A stretch of DNA of 64,000 nucleotides from Syntrophaceae bacterium (GCA_003142535.1 PLMQ01000055.1:1-64000); one strand, 5' to 3'; counted from the stretch's first letter, positions 18,652 through 27,469 are shown. Notes: a model not told the origin generated them from the sequence alone. Program-made: numbers and translations.

Positions 18652-19245
18652 ATGAAGAAAATCTATATTGGCTTTGTAATGTGCCTGCTTATGCTAGGAT
18701 TAGTTTACTGCAAGGAGGATGCAAACATGAAAGACACATTTGCTGTAATTCATTCCAGAAAGAGCGTCAGGAGTTTTACGGGAGCGGCGGTTAGCAAGAA
18801 CGACCTTGATAAGATTATAAAAGCGGGTATGGCTGCACCAACCGCTGTTAATATGCAGCCTTGGTCTTTTATTGTGATAACAGACAGGAAAAAGCTGGAT
18901 ACACTTGCTGAAGGGCTTCCGAATGCAAAGATGCTTTTCAAGGCAGGTGCGGCCATAATCATTTGCACAGAGCCCGATAAAGCCTTTAACAAAAGCAAAG
19001 ATTTTGCGATCATAGATGCATCCCTTGCGGGTGAAAATATTCTATTATCTATCGAAACACTTGGGCTTGGTGGTGTTTGGACTGCCGCATATCCATATGC
19101 TGATAGAATGAAACATGTGCGTTCCGTGCTTAACATACCACAGGAAGTTATTCCTTTGAATGTCATTCCGGTGGGGGTTCCGACTGGGGAAGATAAACCA
19201 AAAGTCAAATACAATAAAGAGAAAATACACTGGGAACAATGGTAA
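18652..19245 (+). CDS. Nitroreductase-family flavoprotein, possible lipoprotein
   Basis: 197 residues from ATG 18652. HSRKSVRSFTGAAV, MAAPTAVNMQPWSFIVI and GLGGVWTAAYPY are nitroreductase motifs for FMN binding. The first 20 residues (IGFVMCLLMLGLVYC) look like a lipoprotein signal. However, a consensus AAGGAGG at 18712-18718 stands 8 nt before an in-frame ATG at 18727, which gives a 172-residue cytoplasmic protein starting exactly at the nitroreductase domain. Either or both products may be made. An intrinsic terminator follows. Confidence 0.85.
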   Translation: MKKIYIGFVMCLLMLGLVYCKEDANMKDTFAVIHSRKSVRSFTGAAVSKNDLDKIIKAGMAAPTAVNMQPWSFIVITDRKKLDTLAEGLPNAKMLFKAGAAIIICTEPDKAFNKSKDFAIIDASLAGENILLSIETLGLGGVWTAAYPYADRMKHVRSVLNIPQEVIPLNVIPVGVPTGEDKPKVKYNKEKIHWEQW

Positions 19246-19263
19246 TGGTGCTTTACTGGGAAG

Positions 19264-19292
19264 CCATAATACTTTTATTATGGTGTTTTTTT
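19264..19292 (+). terminator. Intrinsic terminator after the nitroreductase gene
   Basis: Stem CCATAATA (19264-19271) / TATTATGG (19276-19283) with a CTTT loop, followed by TGTTTTTTT. It overlaps the 3' end of the convergent dedA-family gene. Confidence 0.75.
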
Positions 19293-19853
19293 AGCATTAT
19301 ATCGGTGAATAATCCAGAAAACAATTCCCATGATTATAATAATAATTATGGCCAGTCTTTCGTAGTGTTTGACGTCTTTTAGGAATCCCTCCATCGCATA
19401 GCCGAAAAAATAACCTCCTACCGATATAGACACTGACCACGTTATTGCTCCGATCGCATTAAGAATGAAGAAACGCATTGTTCTGATATTCTTGCTCATA
19501 CCGATAACAAACGGTGTCATAATCCGCATCCCATATACGAACCTGAATCCCAGCATTATAAGATTGTTATAACGTTTGATGTACTTATTGATTCTTTCCA
19601 CATGACTTTGCCATTTTAAGTGTTTCTGAAGCAATTCTCTTCCCTTGAAGTAGCCAATAAAATAATATAATTGATCGCTTGCAAAAGATCCAATAAAAGC
19701 AGTCAACATGACGTATGGTAATTGCAGCAGACCTAAATGCGCAGATAAACCGGCAATGATTAAAGTTGCTTCCCCTCCAAAAAAGGTTGCGACAAGCAAT
19801 GCCCAGTAGCCGTAATCTCTAATGAAGGATTCAAGGGTGGAAAAATATATCAT
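19278..19853 (-). CDS. DedA-family membrane protein
   Basis: 191 residues with about five hydrophobic segments. DedA signatures: FGGEATLIIAGL near the N-terminus (in place of the common E/G-rich loop) and the conserved R-x-x-P-like region FVYGMRIMTPFVIGMSKNIRTMRFFILNAIGAITW. DedA/DUF4395 relatives include undecaprenyl phosphate and lipid flippases or transporters. The start has no strong ribosome site. It is convergent with the nitroreductase and shares its terminator region. Confidence 0.85.
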   Translation of the reverse strand: MIYFSTLESFIRDYGYWALLVATFFGGEATLIIAGLSAHLGLLQLPYVMLTAFIGSFASDQLYYFIGYFKGRELLQKHLKWQSHVERINKYIKRYNNLIMLGFRFVYGMRIMTPFVIGMSKNIRTMRFFILNAIGAITWSVSISVGGYFFGYAMEGFLKDVKHYERLAIIIIIIMGIVFWIIHRYNAKKTP

Positions 19854-20239
19854 TACTTAATCCTTGAAATTATTTGATTCAGGAAGGCATGTCATAATTT
19901 AATCTATTGTTCCCGAATTGCATTTTGCTTCTACACTTCCATGTAAGCTTGTCCCAATGTTCATACTCATTGGTCCACTCATATTTTATACCATACGATG
20001 CTTTATAAGAACAGAAGGTGCAATCAACGTTTCTGATGATGATTTAGCTTCTTCAAAATCGATCATTGAGTTTTTTATTGACAATTACCTGTAACATTAA
20101 TTGACAGTTTATCTATGATGAGTGTATATTTTGTAAAGTCATCATCAACTCCTTTTACAACATAGCGCAATGATAAGCAAAACAAAATATTTTCATTGTG
20201 GAAAACAGTTGCAGAAGGCACTTGCGAGAGAAATAAAAT
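19854..20239. other. Intergenic region, no gene recognised
   Basis: A/T-rich; six-frame reading shows no family resemblance. It holds the putative promoter at 20101-20130 that points to the CmpB-like gene. Confidence 0.4.
20101..20130 (+). promoter_or_regulatory. Putative sigma-70 promoter of the CmpB-like gene
   Basis: TTGACA at 20101-20106 and TATATT at 20125-20130 with an 18-nt spacer, about 105 nt upstream of the gene at 20240. Confidence 0.5.
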
Positions 20240-20863
20240 TTGGAAAATATTGAATTAAAAAACTTGGCGCCTGATTATAAAAAAATAAATATATATAGTA
20301 TGTTTTCTTACTTTATAATCTGCGCATTTTTAGGATGGATTTTTGAGACGACGGCCGTATTGATACAAACAGGTCACTTAACAGACCGAGGTTTATTATT
20401 TATTCAAAAGAACTTCAGTTATTATTTTCCTTTTTTAAAATCCATTCCTTTTATCAAAAATGTTCCTCTTGTTTGGGGATTGCCAATTATAGAAATCTAT
20501 GGTCTGGGTGGGATTATCATCGTTTTTTTATTTAGAAAACTGAAAAACAAACCTATCATTCTTTTTTTTACAGGAATGATTTTGATGACGTTATTTGAGT
20601 TGATGGCAAGTTATTTTTGCGATTATGTTTTACATCGTACTTATTGGCATTACAGTAAAGATTTCCTCAATTTTCAAGGAAGAATATGTCTACGTTCTTC
20701 ACTAGCCTGGGGGGTTCTTTCCGTGTTTACAGTGAAATTTCTTATATCTAAATTGGAATTAATATATGCGGAGGAAAGAAAAATAAAGCACTTTAAAACA
20801 ATTATAAGCATTTTTATTGCATATACGTTTATCTGTGTTTTTTTTAAAATCATTTATTTGTAG
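20240..20863 (+). CDS. CmpB-type putative ABC transporter membrane protein (DUF1113 family)
   Basis: 207 residues with about five membrane segments. Conserved features of this family are visible: FLGWIFETT near residue 30, DRGLLF, the PIIEIYGLGG region, and a late LFELMASYFCDYVLHRTYWH followed by GRICLRSSLAWG. The family is common in Firmicutes and its function is not established. The gene is clearly more A/T-rich than the neighbouring housekeeping genes, which hints at transfer. It starts with TTG at 20240 after GAGAG; an ATG at residue 20 would lose the conserved N-terminus. Confidence 0.75.
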   Translation: MENIELKNLAPDYKKINIYSMFSYFIICAFLGWIFETTAVLIQTGHLTDRGLLFIQKNFSYYFPFLKSIPFIKNVPLVWGLPIIEIYGLGGIIIVFLFRKLKNKPIILFFTGMILMTLFELMASYFCDYVLHRTYWHYSKDFLNFQGRICLRSSLAWGVLSVFTVKFLISKLELIYAEERKIKHFKTIISIFIAYTFICVFFKIIYL

Positions 20864-21033
20864 ATAAACTTAGCAAGCACTTCTTCCTGTAATCCTCAAA
20901 TCGTCAACCTTAACGAAAATGCAAGACTTCAATCCGTAATCGTTTAATTTTATTTGCTTGAGAATTATGATATGTAAGGCCAATTTGAGGTTCCAGCAAT
21001 AAACCTGACGGCTTTGCAACAAGGAGACATTGA

Positions 21034-21291
21034 ATGAATATTTTTCAGCCACCCACAGATAGTCTTTACAAATTCATGGCTGTGTCTGGACTCCTCATTC
21101 TGGGATTCTCCTTGATATGGCCAGAGTTACGGTTGTATGAGCTTGAAAAACAGACGGTAGAACTGGAAGGAGAAAACAGAGTACTAAAGGTAGAAATTGA
21201 TAATCTTAATAATGATAGGGATATCAAGGCAGAAGCAAGAGTACTGACAATTCTTGAAAAGCGTCGAATAGAGAGAGGCACACATGAATAA
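21034..21291 (+). CDS. Small membrane-anchored coiled-coil protein
   Basis: 85 residues, not recognised. AAGGAGAC precedes the ATG. One membrane segment at residues 15-29 (MAVSGLLILGFSLIW) is followed by a charged coiled coil (YELEKQTVELEGENRVLKVE...). The stop overlaps the next start by 8 nt, so the two small proteins are translationally coupled and probably work as a pair. Confidence 0.7.
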   Translation: MNIFQPPTDSLYKFMAVSGLLILGFSLIWPELRLYELEKQTVELEGENRVLKVEIDNLNNDRDIKAEARVLTILEKRRIERGTHE

Positions 21292-21565
21292 AAACAATCT
21301 CTTGAGCATCAAAATTGAGCAGATTCAGACAAAAATGACCTTGCATAAATTGGCTAAAACGAACATGAAAAGATTGAGCCGTGTTATGTATATGGGATTA
21401 ATCGTTGGGCTGGTACTTAGCTCTTTGGGTTTTATTCTATGGTACCACAAGGTTCAGCGATGGCAAGACATAGCAATCAGAAAAGAAGCCGTACCGGAAG
21501 CCAATAACCCACCAGAAAATAAGACAGACATTAAAGACGATGATGATATAGTTGAAGTCATATAA
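21284..21565 (+). CDS. Small single-span membrane protein
   Basis: 93 residues, not recognised. A basic N-terminal helix (residues 1-38), one membrane segment (VMYMGLIVGLVLSSLGFILW) and an acidic tail ending DDDDIVEVI. It overlaps the preceding gene by 8 nt. No homologue comes to mind; the pairing with a membrane coiled-coil protein suggests a small membrane complex. Confidence 0.65.
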   Translation: MNKNNLLSIKIEQIQTKMTLHKLAKTNMKRLSRVMYMGLIVGLVLSSLGFILWYHKVQRWQDIAIRKEAVPEANNPPENKTDIKDDDDIVEVI

Positions 21566-21723
21566 CTAATCGCTCCGTGCCAACCACTTCGTGGCGTGAG
21601 AGCTTATTGTTATTCTCTTTCAATCCTTAATCCTCAATTTTAACGGTTATCCAATTCTGAGGACTTGTAGGTGCAGTCAAGTATGGTAATTATAATATCA
21701 TTGCTCAATTACTAAGCTTTGTT

Positions 21724-23247
21724 TTAAACAAAAAACGGGGCATGATTGGAGGTAAAATAGTCGGGAGTTCTTTGCAGTATTACGGCAACTGCCGGATGTT
21801 TCTTGAATGTCTTTTCTAAGAATTTGCGCACGTCCGCGCGCTGCCAGCCCAGTGGATGATCGAAGTCGCGATAAAGCGATAAATCTCCTTCATAAAAACT
21901 GCGAGTGGCGAGGCTTTGCGCCTCCGGGCTCAATACCGGCAGATTAAAAATTGCCAGATTCAAAAAATCAATGCAGCCTTGGTGTTCAATGACAAAATCC
22001 AGCGTCTTCAGCGCACTTTTTTCAGTTTCCGGCGGGGTACCAAAAAGAAGATAGACGTAGGTGGCAATGCCTGCCTCTTTTATAGTTCTTAATGATTTGG
22101 ATACAGTCATTAAATCAATTCCCTTGTTAAGTTGATCCAACACGAATTGATCGCCGGATTCGATGCCTAGTTTCAACAGCACGCAGCCGCTTTTTCTTAA
22201 AGCCAGGCAAAAGTTTTTATCAGTCAGGTGTGGTGTAACTCGTGCAAATCCATACCAGGGGGTGCCGGTTGGATTTTTTGTAAAGGTATTCAGAAGTGCC
22301 GGGCTGATCGCGCTATCCAGAATATGGATTAATCCCGGATGCATTTGCTGACAAAGTGAATGCAATTGCGCCGCTACTTGATTTATTGACTGCGGCTGAT
22401 AGGGATTATCTTCCGCCTTCTCCGGGCAAAAAGAACAACTTCGCCAGTAGCAGCCGCGTGCCGTGCTGTAGGGCAAAATTCTCACAGGGGAGAAATATTG
22501 ATCGAGCGCAAAATCGTTATAATATGGCGCATACCCTATGCTGTCGCCTTCCTCCCCCAATAATTCCAGTAATTCTTTCTCACCTGCTCCGGCTACAACT
22601 ACATCCACAAGTTTGCTAAAAATATTCTGACAACCGGTAATCTTTGCCCACGACGTTACCAGAGATCCGCCCAGGATAATCTTCTGACGGGGATTTTGCT
22701 TTTTGATAAAACCAATCATGGCAAAAGTGGTCAATGCCTGTCCCAGGTAATTAAGGGAAAAGCCGATGAATTCGGTATCGTATGCCAGTGCATCACTTAG
22801 GCGCGCCGAAAAATATGCATAAAATGGATTTCTTTCCGGCTTATCTGCGGCGGCCAATAAATCGGTACTGCGGACCGGAGTTAATTTCTGATCGCGGTAA
22901 TCGGCCAGTGTTAAATCAATGTCATATAGTTTCCCTATCAGCTTTAATAAGTGATTGATATCGGTAACAGTGCGCCGGTAGCGACTCTGGTTCTGATATG
23001 TCTTGTAATTATTTATGGCGGCAAGATTGGCATCCAGGTTCTTGCGGGCGCGTGTCGTCCAACGATCATTAACATCATTATCCTGCGGGGAATTCCTCAA
23101 CAGGTATAGAATGCCTTCGAGATTGGCATCTATTACCTGATAATTAATTCCGTTTGCCCGCAGGCAACCTGCCAGCATGGCTAGACCAGCCGGTGGTTCG
23201 GAAGGTTTGCTGACCGGGGGATGGATTAGTATTATTTTTGGGTGCAT
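21724..23247 (-). CDS. B12-binding-type radical SAM protein
   Basis: 507 residues. The N-terminal part (IILIHPPVSKPSEPPAGLAMLAGCLR...VIDANLEG) matches the cobalamin-binding-like domain of this superfamily. The radical SAM cluster motif reads CYWRSCSFC, that is CX4CX2C instead of the usual CX3CX2C, followed by PEKAEDNPYQ. Later motifs LKLGIESGDQFVLDQLNKGI and YVYLLFGTPPETE fit the SAM-radical barrel. The substrate is unknown. No modified-peptide precursor or biosynthetic partner is adjacent. Confidence 0.85.
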   Translation of the reverse strand: MHPKIILIHPPVSKPSEPPAGLAMLAGCLRANGINYQVIDANLEGILYLLRNSPQDNDVNDRWTTRARKNLDANLAAINNYKTYQNQSRYRRTVTDINHLLKLIGKLYDIDLTLADYRDQKLTPVRSTDLLAAADKPERNPFYAYFSARLSDALAYDTEFIGFSLNYLGQALTTFAMIGFIKKQNPRQKIILGGSLVTSWAKITGCQNIFSKLVDVVVAGAGEKELLELLGEEGDSIGYAPYYNDFALDQYFSPVRILPYSTARGCYWRSCSFCPEKAEDNPYQPQSINQVAAQLHSLCQQMHPGLIHILDSAISPALLNTFTKNPTGTPWYGFARVTPHLTDKNFCLALRKSGCVLLKLGIESGDQFVLDQLNKGIDLMTVSKSLRTIKEAGIATYVYLLFGTPPETEKSALKTLDFVIEHQGCIDFLNLAIFNLPVLSPEAQSLATRSFYEGDLSLYRDFDHPLGWQRADVRKFLEKTFKKHPAVAVILQRTPDYFTSNHAPFFV

Positions 23248-23416
23248 ACGCCTAAAATTTCTTGCTACTGTTGAAAGTGCGGTTTTTTTGAACCCTTTTC
23301 CATTTGTGCATATTTTCTTTAATATCCAAGGATTGTTAATGCAAGGTGATTTTACGGCCGATATTTCCAGCTTGACAGGAGATAATCTTTGGGCGATATT
23401 CCTCCAACTTTAAAAT

Positions 23417-24226
23417 ATGCTAATTCAACTTTGGTTATTTGTGAAAAATAAAATAATTTTGTCTTTACCAAAAGGCAAACAAATTGCAGTTCTGCTGCTG
23501 GCAATTTTTGTGCTGTTGCTGTCCCATGCTCTTTTTGCTGCAGATAAATATCCGTCACCGCGCGGAGCTGTTAACGACTTTGCCCATGTTATTGATGCGG
23601 ATAATGCCAACCGGATGGAAAACCTTGCGCGCGAAGTGTTGCAAAAAACAGGTACTGCGGTTGTTGTGGCGACAATTGCCGGCCTGGGAGAAGGTGAAGA
23701 GGCCAGCCTCTATGCCAACGGACTTTATAAGTCCTGGGGTATCGGCAAGAAAGGCGAAGATAAGGGCATCTTGATTTTTCTGGCCGTCAAGGAAAGAAAA
23801 GTCCGCATTGAAACCGGTTACGGTGTGGAAGGCATATTGCCGGATGGTTTAGTCGGAGAAATTCTCGATAAATATGTAGTGCCTCAACTCCAGACGGGAA
23901 ATTACGGCAAGGCTCTTTATAATGCCATGTATGCCTGCAGCGCTTATATTGCCAAAGATGCCGGTGTTCAATTGGCCGGGTCCGCCGCGCCATACCGGAC
24001 AAAAGCCCGGGCCGAAAAGAAGGGCATTAGTGTTGTCGGGATAATTATTTTCCTGATTATCGCTGTCCTGCTTTTGGGGACAAAAACAGGCCGGTCAATG
24101 CTTCCCTGGATATTGCTTTTGCTTTTGAGCGGCAGCGGACGCGGCGGTGGCGGCGGGTTTAGCGGCGGTTTTGGTGGTTTTGGCGGTGGTGGCAGTGGCG
24201 GCGGTGGCGCCGGGCGTGACTTTTAA
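23417..24226 (+). CDS. TPM-domain protein (YgcG family)
   Basis: 269 residues. After a signal peptide-like segment (about residues 22-42, cleaving after ALFAAD) comes a TPM domain (VNDFAHVIDADNANRMENLA...VRIETGYGVEGILPDGLVGEIL). A membrane segment near residue 205-240 and a very glycine-rich tail ending GGGGAGRDF follow. TPM proteins are often encoded with LemA, as here, and some are photosystem or envelope maintenance factors or phosphatases. First gene of a three-gene operon. Confidence 0.88.
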   Translation: MLIQLWLFVKNKIILSLPKGKQIAVLLLAIFVLLLSHALFAADKYPSPRGAVNDFAHVIDADNANRMENLAREVLQKTGTAVVVATIAGLGEGEEASLYANGLYKSWGIGKKGEDKGILIFLAVKERKVRIETGYGVEGILPDGLVGEILDKYVVPQLQTGNYGKALYNAMYACSAYIAKDAGVQLAGSAAPYRTKARAEKKGISVVGIIIFLIIAVLLLGTKTGRSMLPWILLLLLSGSGRGGGGGFSGGFGGFGGGGSGGGGAGRDF

Positions 24227-24246
24227 TATAGAGGATGGGATAGATT

Positions 24247-24972
24247 ATGACGAAAATACCAGAGAAACCACAAGATATTTTTGTTCCATTAACGCAGGAT
24301 TATCTGAGGGTATTCGGTAAGGAACTTGTTGCCTTAATTCTTTACGGCAGCGCTGCGGGCGGCTCCTATGTCCGGGGGAAATCAGATATAAATTTACTGG
24401 TGGTGCTAACGGCTGCCGGAATGGATAAGCTGGCCGATGCTCTGGAAATGATAAAGGGGTGGAAAAAGCGCCATGTTGCCGTGCCACTGACGATGACCAA
24501 GTCTTTTATTGAATCTTCGTTGGATAGTTATCCGATTGAATTTTTGAATATGAAAAACAGCCATATCATAATTTATGGTGAAAATATTTTAGAGAAATTG
24601 AGCTTTGAGCCCGCTGATTTGCGTCTGCAAATAGAAAGAGAGCTTAAAGGCAAACTGATTCTCCTGCGGCAGGGCTATCTGGAGGCGGAAGGTAAAGCGC
24701 GGCAATTAAAACAGCTAATCGGCAATTCGTTTACGGCTTTTATTTCTATTTTTAATGCGCTACTCTATTTAAAACATGATGCCGCACCTCGGGAAAGGCG
24801 CGATACAATTAAAGAACTGGCCAAAGTTTTAGCAATTGATGCGGATGTATTTATCCAATGTGCGGATATCAAGGAAGGAAAAAATAACCTGTCGGACGAA
24901 GATGTAATCGGGCTCTTTAAAAAATATGTTCAGGAAGTGGAAAATATTTGCAATATCGTTGATGCCTTATAA
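24247..24972 (+). CDS. Nucleotidyltransferase-domain protein
   Basis: 241 residues. The Pol-beta-type motif LILYGSAAGGSYVRGKSDIN (GSx...SD with D plus a second D-equivalent position N-L-L) lies at residues 31-50; the second carboxylate of the usual D-x-D is N here, so activity is uncertain. The C-terminal half is helical, HEPN-like in appearance. It sits between the TPM gene and lemA with 20- and 29-nt gaps, so is probably co-transcribed with them. Confidence 0.75.
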   Translation: MTKIPEKPQDIFVPLTQDYLRVFGKELVALILYGSAAGGSYVRGKSDINLLVVLTAAGMDKLADALEMIKGWKKRHVAVPLTMTKSFIESSLDSYPIEFLNMKNSHIIIYGENILEKLSFEPADLRLQIERELKGKLILLRQGYLEAEGKARQLKQLIGNSFTAFISIFNALLYLKHDAAPRERRDTIKELAKVLAIDADVFIQCADIKEGKNNLSDEDVIGLFKKYVQEVENICNIVDAL

Positions 24973-25001
24973 TTTTAAGATACAAATAACAGGAGGTTAA
25001 A

Positions 25002-25577
25002 ATGGGATCAGGAAAGAGAAATTTAATTATTGGGATAGTCGTAATACTTTTTATTGTTTTTGCCCTATATTCGTTCTTTGGTGGCAATTACAATAAATTC
25101 GTTAAAATGGATGTGGCAATAAAAGCGGCCTGGTCACAGGTGGAAAATCAACTGCAACGCCGTTATGATTTAATTCCCAATCTGGTGGAGACCGTCAAAG
25201 GCTATGCTAAACAGGAAAAAGACGTTTTGGTGGAAGTAACCAATGCCCGTGCGAAAGTTGGCGGAGCAGGCAATGTTCCCGATAAGATTACTGCAAATAA
25301 TCAATTGTCCGGCGCTTTAAGCAGATTGATGGTTGTAGTTGAAAAATATCCGGATTTAAAATCCAATCAGAATTTCCTGCGCCTGCAGGATGAACTGGCC
25401 GGGACCGAAAACAGAATTGCTGTCGAAAGAATGAGATACAATGAAGCGGTAAAAGTTTATAATGAAGCTATCAGATCGTTTCCAGCAAATTTGATCGCCT
25501 CGATGTTCAATTTTAAAGAATCGCCGTATTTCGAAGCACCGAAAGAAGCGAAGAGCGCACCTAAGGTTAAATTCTAG
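25002..25577 (+). CDS. LemA family protein
   Basis: 191 residues. One N-terminal membrane segment (LIIGIVVILFIVFALYSFFG) and the LemA core VENQLQRRYDLIPNLVETVKGYAKQEK, ending with an RSFPANLIASMFNFKESPYF motif close to the C-terminus. Ribosome site AGGAGG before the ATG. LemA proteins are helical membrane-anchored proteins of unclear function that pair with TPM proteins, as in this operon. Confidence 0.93.
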   Translation: MGSGKRNLIIGIVVILFIVFALYSFFGGNYNKFVKMDVAIKAAWSQVENQLQRRYDLIPNLVETVKGYAKQEKDVLVEVTNARAKVGGAGNVPDKITANNQLSGALSRLMVVVEKYPDLKSNQNFLRLQDELAGTENRIAVERMRYNEAVKVYNEAIRSFPANLIASMFNFKESPYFEAPKEAKSAPKVKF

Positions 25578-25579
25578 CT

Positions 25580-25700
25580 GCAAAGCGGACTTCATTCGGC
25601 TATCTTTGTTGGCAGCGTCGTCGGCTTCCTCAACGTATTTTAATATACGTCTGCGGAGCCTCCTCCTTGCCGCCTCGATATCCTGTTGAATTCGCTTTGC
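25580..25700. repeat. MITE-like repeat R1, copy B
   Basis: 121 bp bounded by exact inverted ends GCAAAGCG (25580-25587) and CGCTTTGC (25693-25700). It contains an internal hairpin ACGTAT/ATACGT around 25640 and shares long identical blocks with 18293-18449. It lies 3 nt after the lemA stop codon. It is too short to encode a transposase, so it is probably a non-autonomous palindromic element. Confidence 0.85.
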
Positions 25701-25733
25701 AAAATAATGAATATCGAATTTTTCAATTTATTT

Positions 25734-25772
25734 AGCCCCGAATCTTGTAGAAAGGTTCGGGGCTAATTTTTT
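25734..25772. terminator. Bidirectional intrinsic terminator
   Basis: Stem AGCCCCGAA (25734-25742) / TTCGGGGCT (25756-25764), T-rich on both sides (TTTTTTATTT after it; AAATAAATTG before it on the other strand). It serves lemA on the plus strand and the NUDIX gene on the minus strand. Confidence 0.85.
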
Positions 25773-26652
25773 ATTTGTTATAAAAAGCAATCTTCCAGAT
25801 GCCGTCCTGAATTATAAAGCGTGAATGGTCATGCGGATTAGCCGGCCTCTTATATTCGGCAATGGTATATGCGGGATCATGCGGCAAGACGAGGGCGCCA
25901 TCCGCCAGTTGCGGCAGAATGGGATAAATGGCCTTTTTTGCGGCTGCCGCAAAAAGTTCATTAATGCCGGAATGAAGGGAAATATCTTCTATGGTTTTTA
26001 AAGTCGGCGGCATCAGCAGAATTTTGCCGGCATAATACATCTCCAGCGCCTTTTTTGGCGTTGTCCACAAAGACTCCGTAAGTTCACCGGCATCTGTGAC
26101 GGGCACCTGGCCCTCCGGCAGTCTGGCCAGAAAAAAGCGGGCGCTGAATCTCTTTTCTTCTATGTCCGGTGTTATCCAGTGGCAGTAAGGAATCAGCATG
26201 TCCGGGAAAAGCAGCAGTTTTTCTCTTTGGACAATATCACGCAATGTTATTTGAGATTTGTTCAATGCACACCGATAGTCCGCAAACCGCTGACAGTTAT
26301 CTTGATCATGGACAGATAAAAAATTACCGGCAGCGTTTCCCGCAAAAAATATTCCGGCCTCTTCAAATGTCTCTCTGATCGCCGCGATAAAAAATCCCAT
26401 TGCCTTTTCGTAGGTCAGCGCATTGTCTTGCAGAAGTCCGCAAGGATCAAAGCCCGTCGCTGCCCGGACAAAATTAAAAAGTTCCGGGTCGCAATCGAGA
26501 TTGTCCAGTTGTCCTCCGGGAAAAACAAAGGCTCCGGCCATGAATGACTGGCGATGATGACGGCGCGCCAAAAATATTTCCCAGGAATCATCCTTTGCTT
26601 CACGCACCAGGATAACGGTTGATGCATCTTTTGGATTGGCTTTAATATCCAT
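25771..26652 (-). CDS. NUDIX hydrolase
   Basis: 293 residues from ATG 26652. A longer frame to 26718 would overlap the SDR gene by 38 nt and has no ribosome site. The NUDIX box is split by a loop: GGQLDNLD (residues about 49-56) and RETFEEAGI (residues about 93-101). Proteins of this shape (N-terminal ASTVILVREAKDDSWEIFLARR) resemble acyl-CoA diphosphatases and NUDT19-type enzymes; the substrate is not certain. Last gene of a kinase-SDR-NUDIX run. Confidence 0.88.
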   Translation of the reverse strand: MDIKANPKDASTVILVREAKDDSWEIFLARRHHRQSFMAGAFVFPGGQLDNLDCDPELFNFVRAATGFDPCGLLQDNALTYEKAMGFFIAAIRETFEEAGIFFAGNAAGNFLSVHDQDNCQRFADYRCALNKSQITLRDIVQREKLLLFPDMLIPYCHWITPDIEEKRFSARFFLARLPEGQVPVTDAGELTESLWTTPKKALEMYYAGKILLMPPTLKTIEDISLHSGINELFAAAAKKAIYPILPQLADGALVLPHDPAYTIAEYKRPANPHDHSRFIIQDGIWKIAFYNK

Positions 26653-26680
26653 TTTCCGACCATCAACGCCTGGGGAAACA

Positions 26681-27469
26681 TTATTTGGCAAGCAGTCCTC
26701 CGTCAATAACGATGACATGGCCGGTCATGTAAGCCGATGCGTCCGAGGCCAGGAATACCGCCACTCCTTTGATGTCGTCCATGTCTCCGACGCGCTGCAT
26801 GGGGATCATATCCTTTAGACTTTCATATTCCTTCTTAAACTCCGGTTTTTCAATATAGGCCATCATATCCGTGTGGAAGAATCCCGGCGCGATGGCATTG
26901 ACGCGAATTTTGTAGGGAGAAAGTTTTACGGCCAGATTCATGGTGAGCAGATTAATGGCTGCTTTTGTGGAATTGTAAGGAATAGCAGGATGTGCTTTTT
27001 CCAGAGATCCACGGAAAGCCATGATGGATGATATATTGATAATATTGCCGCCGCCCTGATTTTTCATAATCCGGGCGACTTGCTGGGTAATAATCCAGAC
27101 ACCACGAACATTGACATTGAAGAGCTGATCCCATTTTTCCAGCGGAAATTCTAGTGTCGGCGCGCCCCAGGTGGCTCCGGCGTTGTTGACGAGTATGTCA
27201 ATGCGCGGGAATTTATTTTGTGCCTCCCGCAGCATGTTTTCAATTTCATCTTCTTTGGCAACATCGCAGGCAATGGCCAGCGCACGGATGCCGTAGGCTT
27301 TTTCCAGATTACGCGCCGTTGCTTCCAGGTTTTTCATTTTGCGCGATGTTAAAATTACATCGGCTCCTGCTTCCGCGAGACCAGTGGCGATAAATTTTCC
27401 GATACCGCGCCCGCCGCCGGTAATCAACGCCGTTTTCCCTTTTAAAGAAAACATTTCTGCCAGATTCAT
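26681..27469 (-). CDS. Short-chain dehydrogenase/reductase
   Basis: 262 residues. The Rossmann motif TGGGRGIGKFIA (residues 17-28), NNAGATWG, the catalytic serine in NISSIMAF and YNSTKAA (YxxxK) are all present, so it should be an active NAD(P)-dependent oxidoreductase. It is closest in feel to gluconate 5-dehydrogenase/3-oxoacyl reductase-like SDRs; the substrate cannot be fixed. It starts 20 nt after the histidine kinase stop on the same strand. Confidence 0.9.
   Translation of the reverse strand: MNLAEMFSLKGKTALITGGGRGIGKFIATGLAEAGADVILTSRKMKNLEATARNLEKAYGIRALAIACDVAKEDEIENMLREAQNKFPRIDILVNNAGATWGAPTLEFPLEKWDQLFNVNVRGVWIITQQVARIMKNQGGGNIINISSIMAFRGSLEKAHPAIPYNSTKAAINLLTMNLAVKLSPYKIRVNAIAPGFFHTDMMAYIEKPEFKKEYESLKDMIPMQRVGDMDDIKGVAVFLASDASAYMTGHVIVIDGGLLAK

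Noticed and set aside
24130-24226. Glycine-rich tail as a sign of a frameshift
   Set aside because: TPM/YgcG proteins normally end with such glycine-rich tails.
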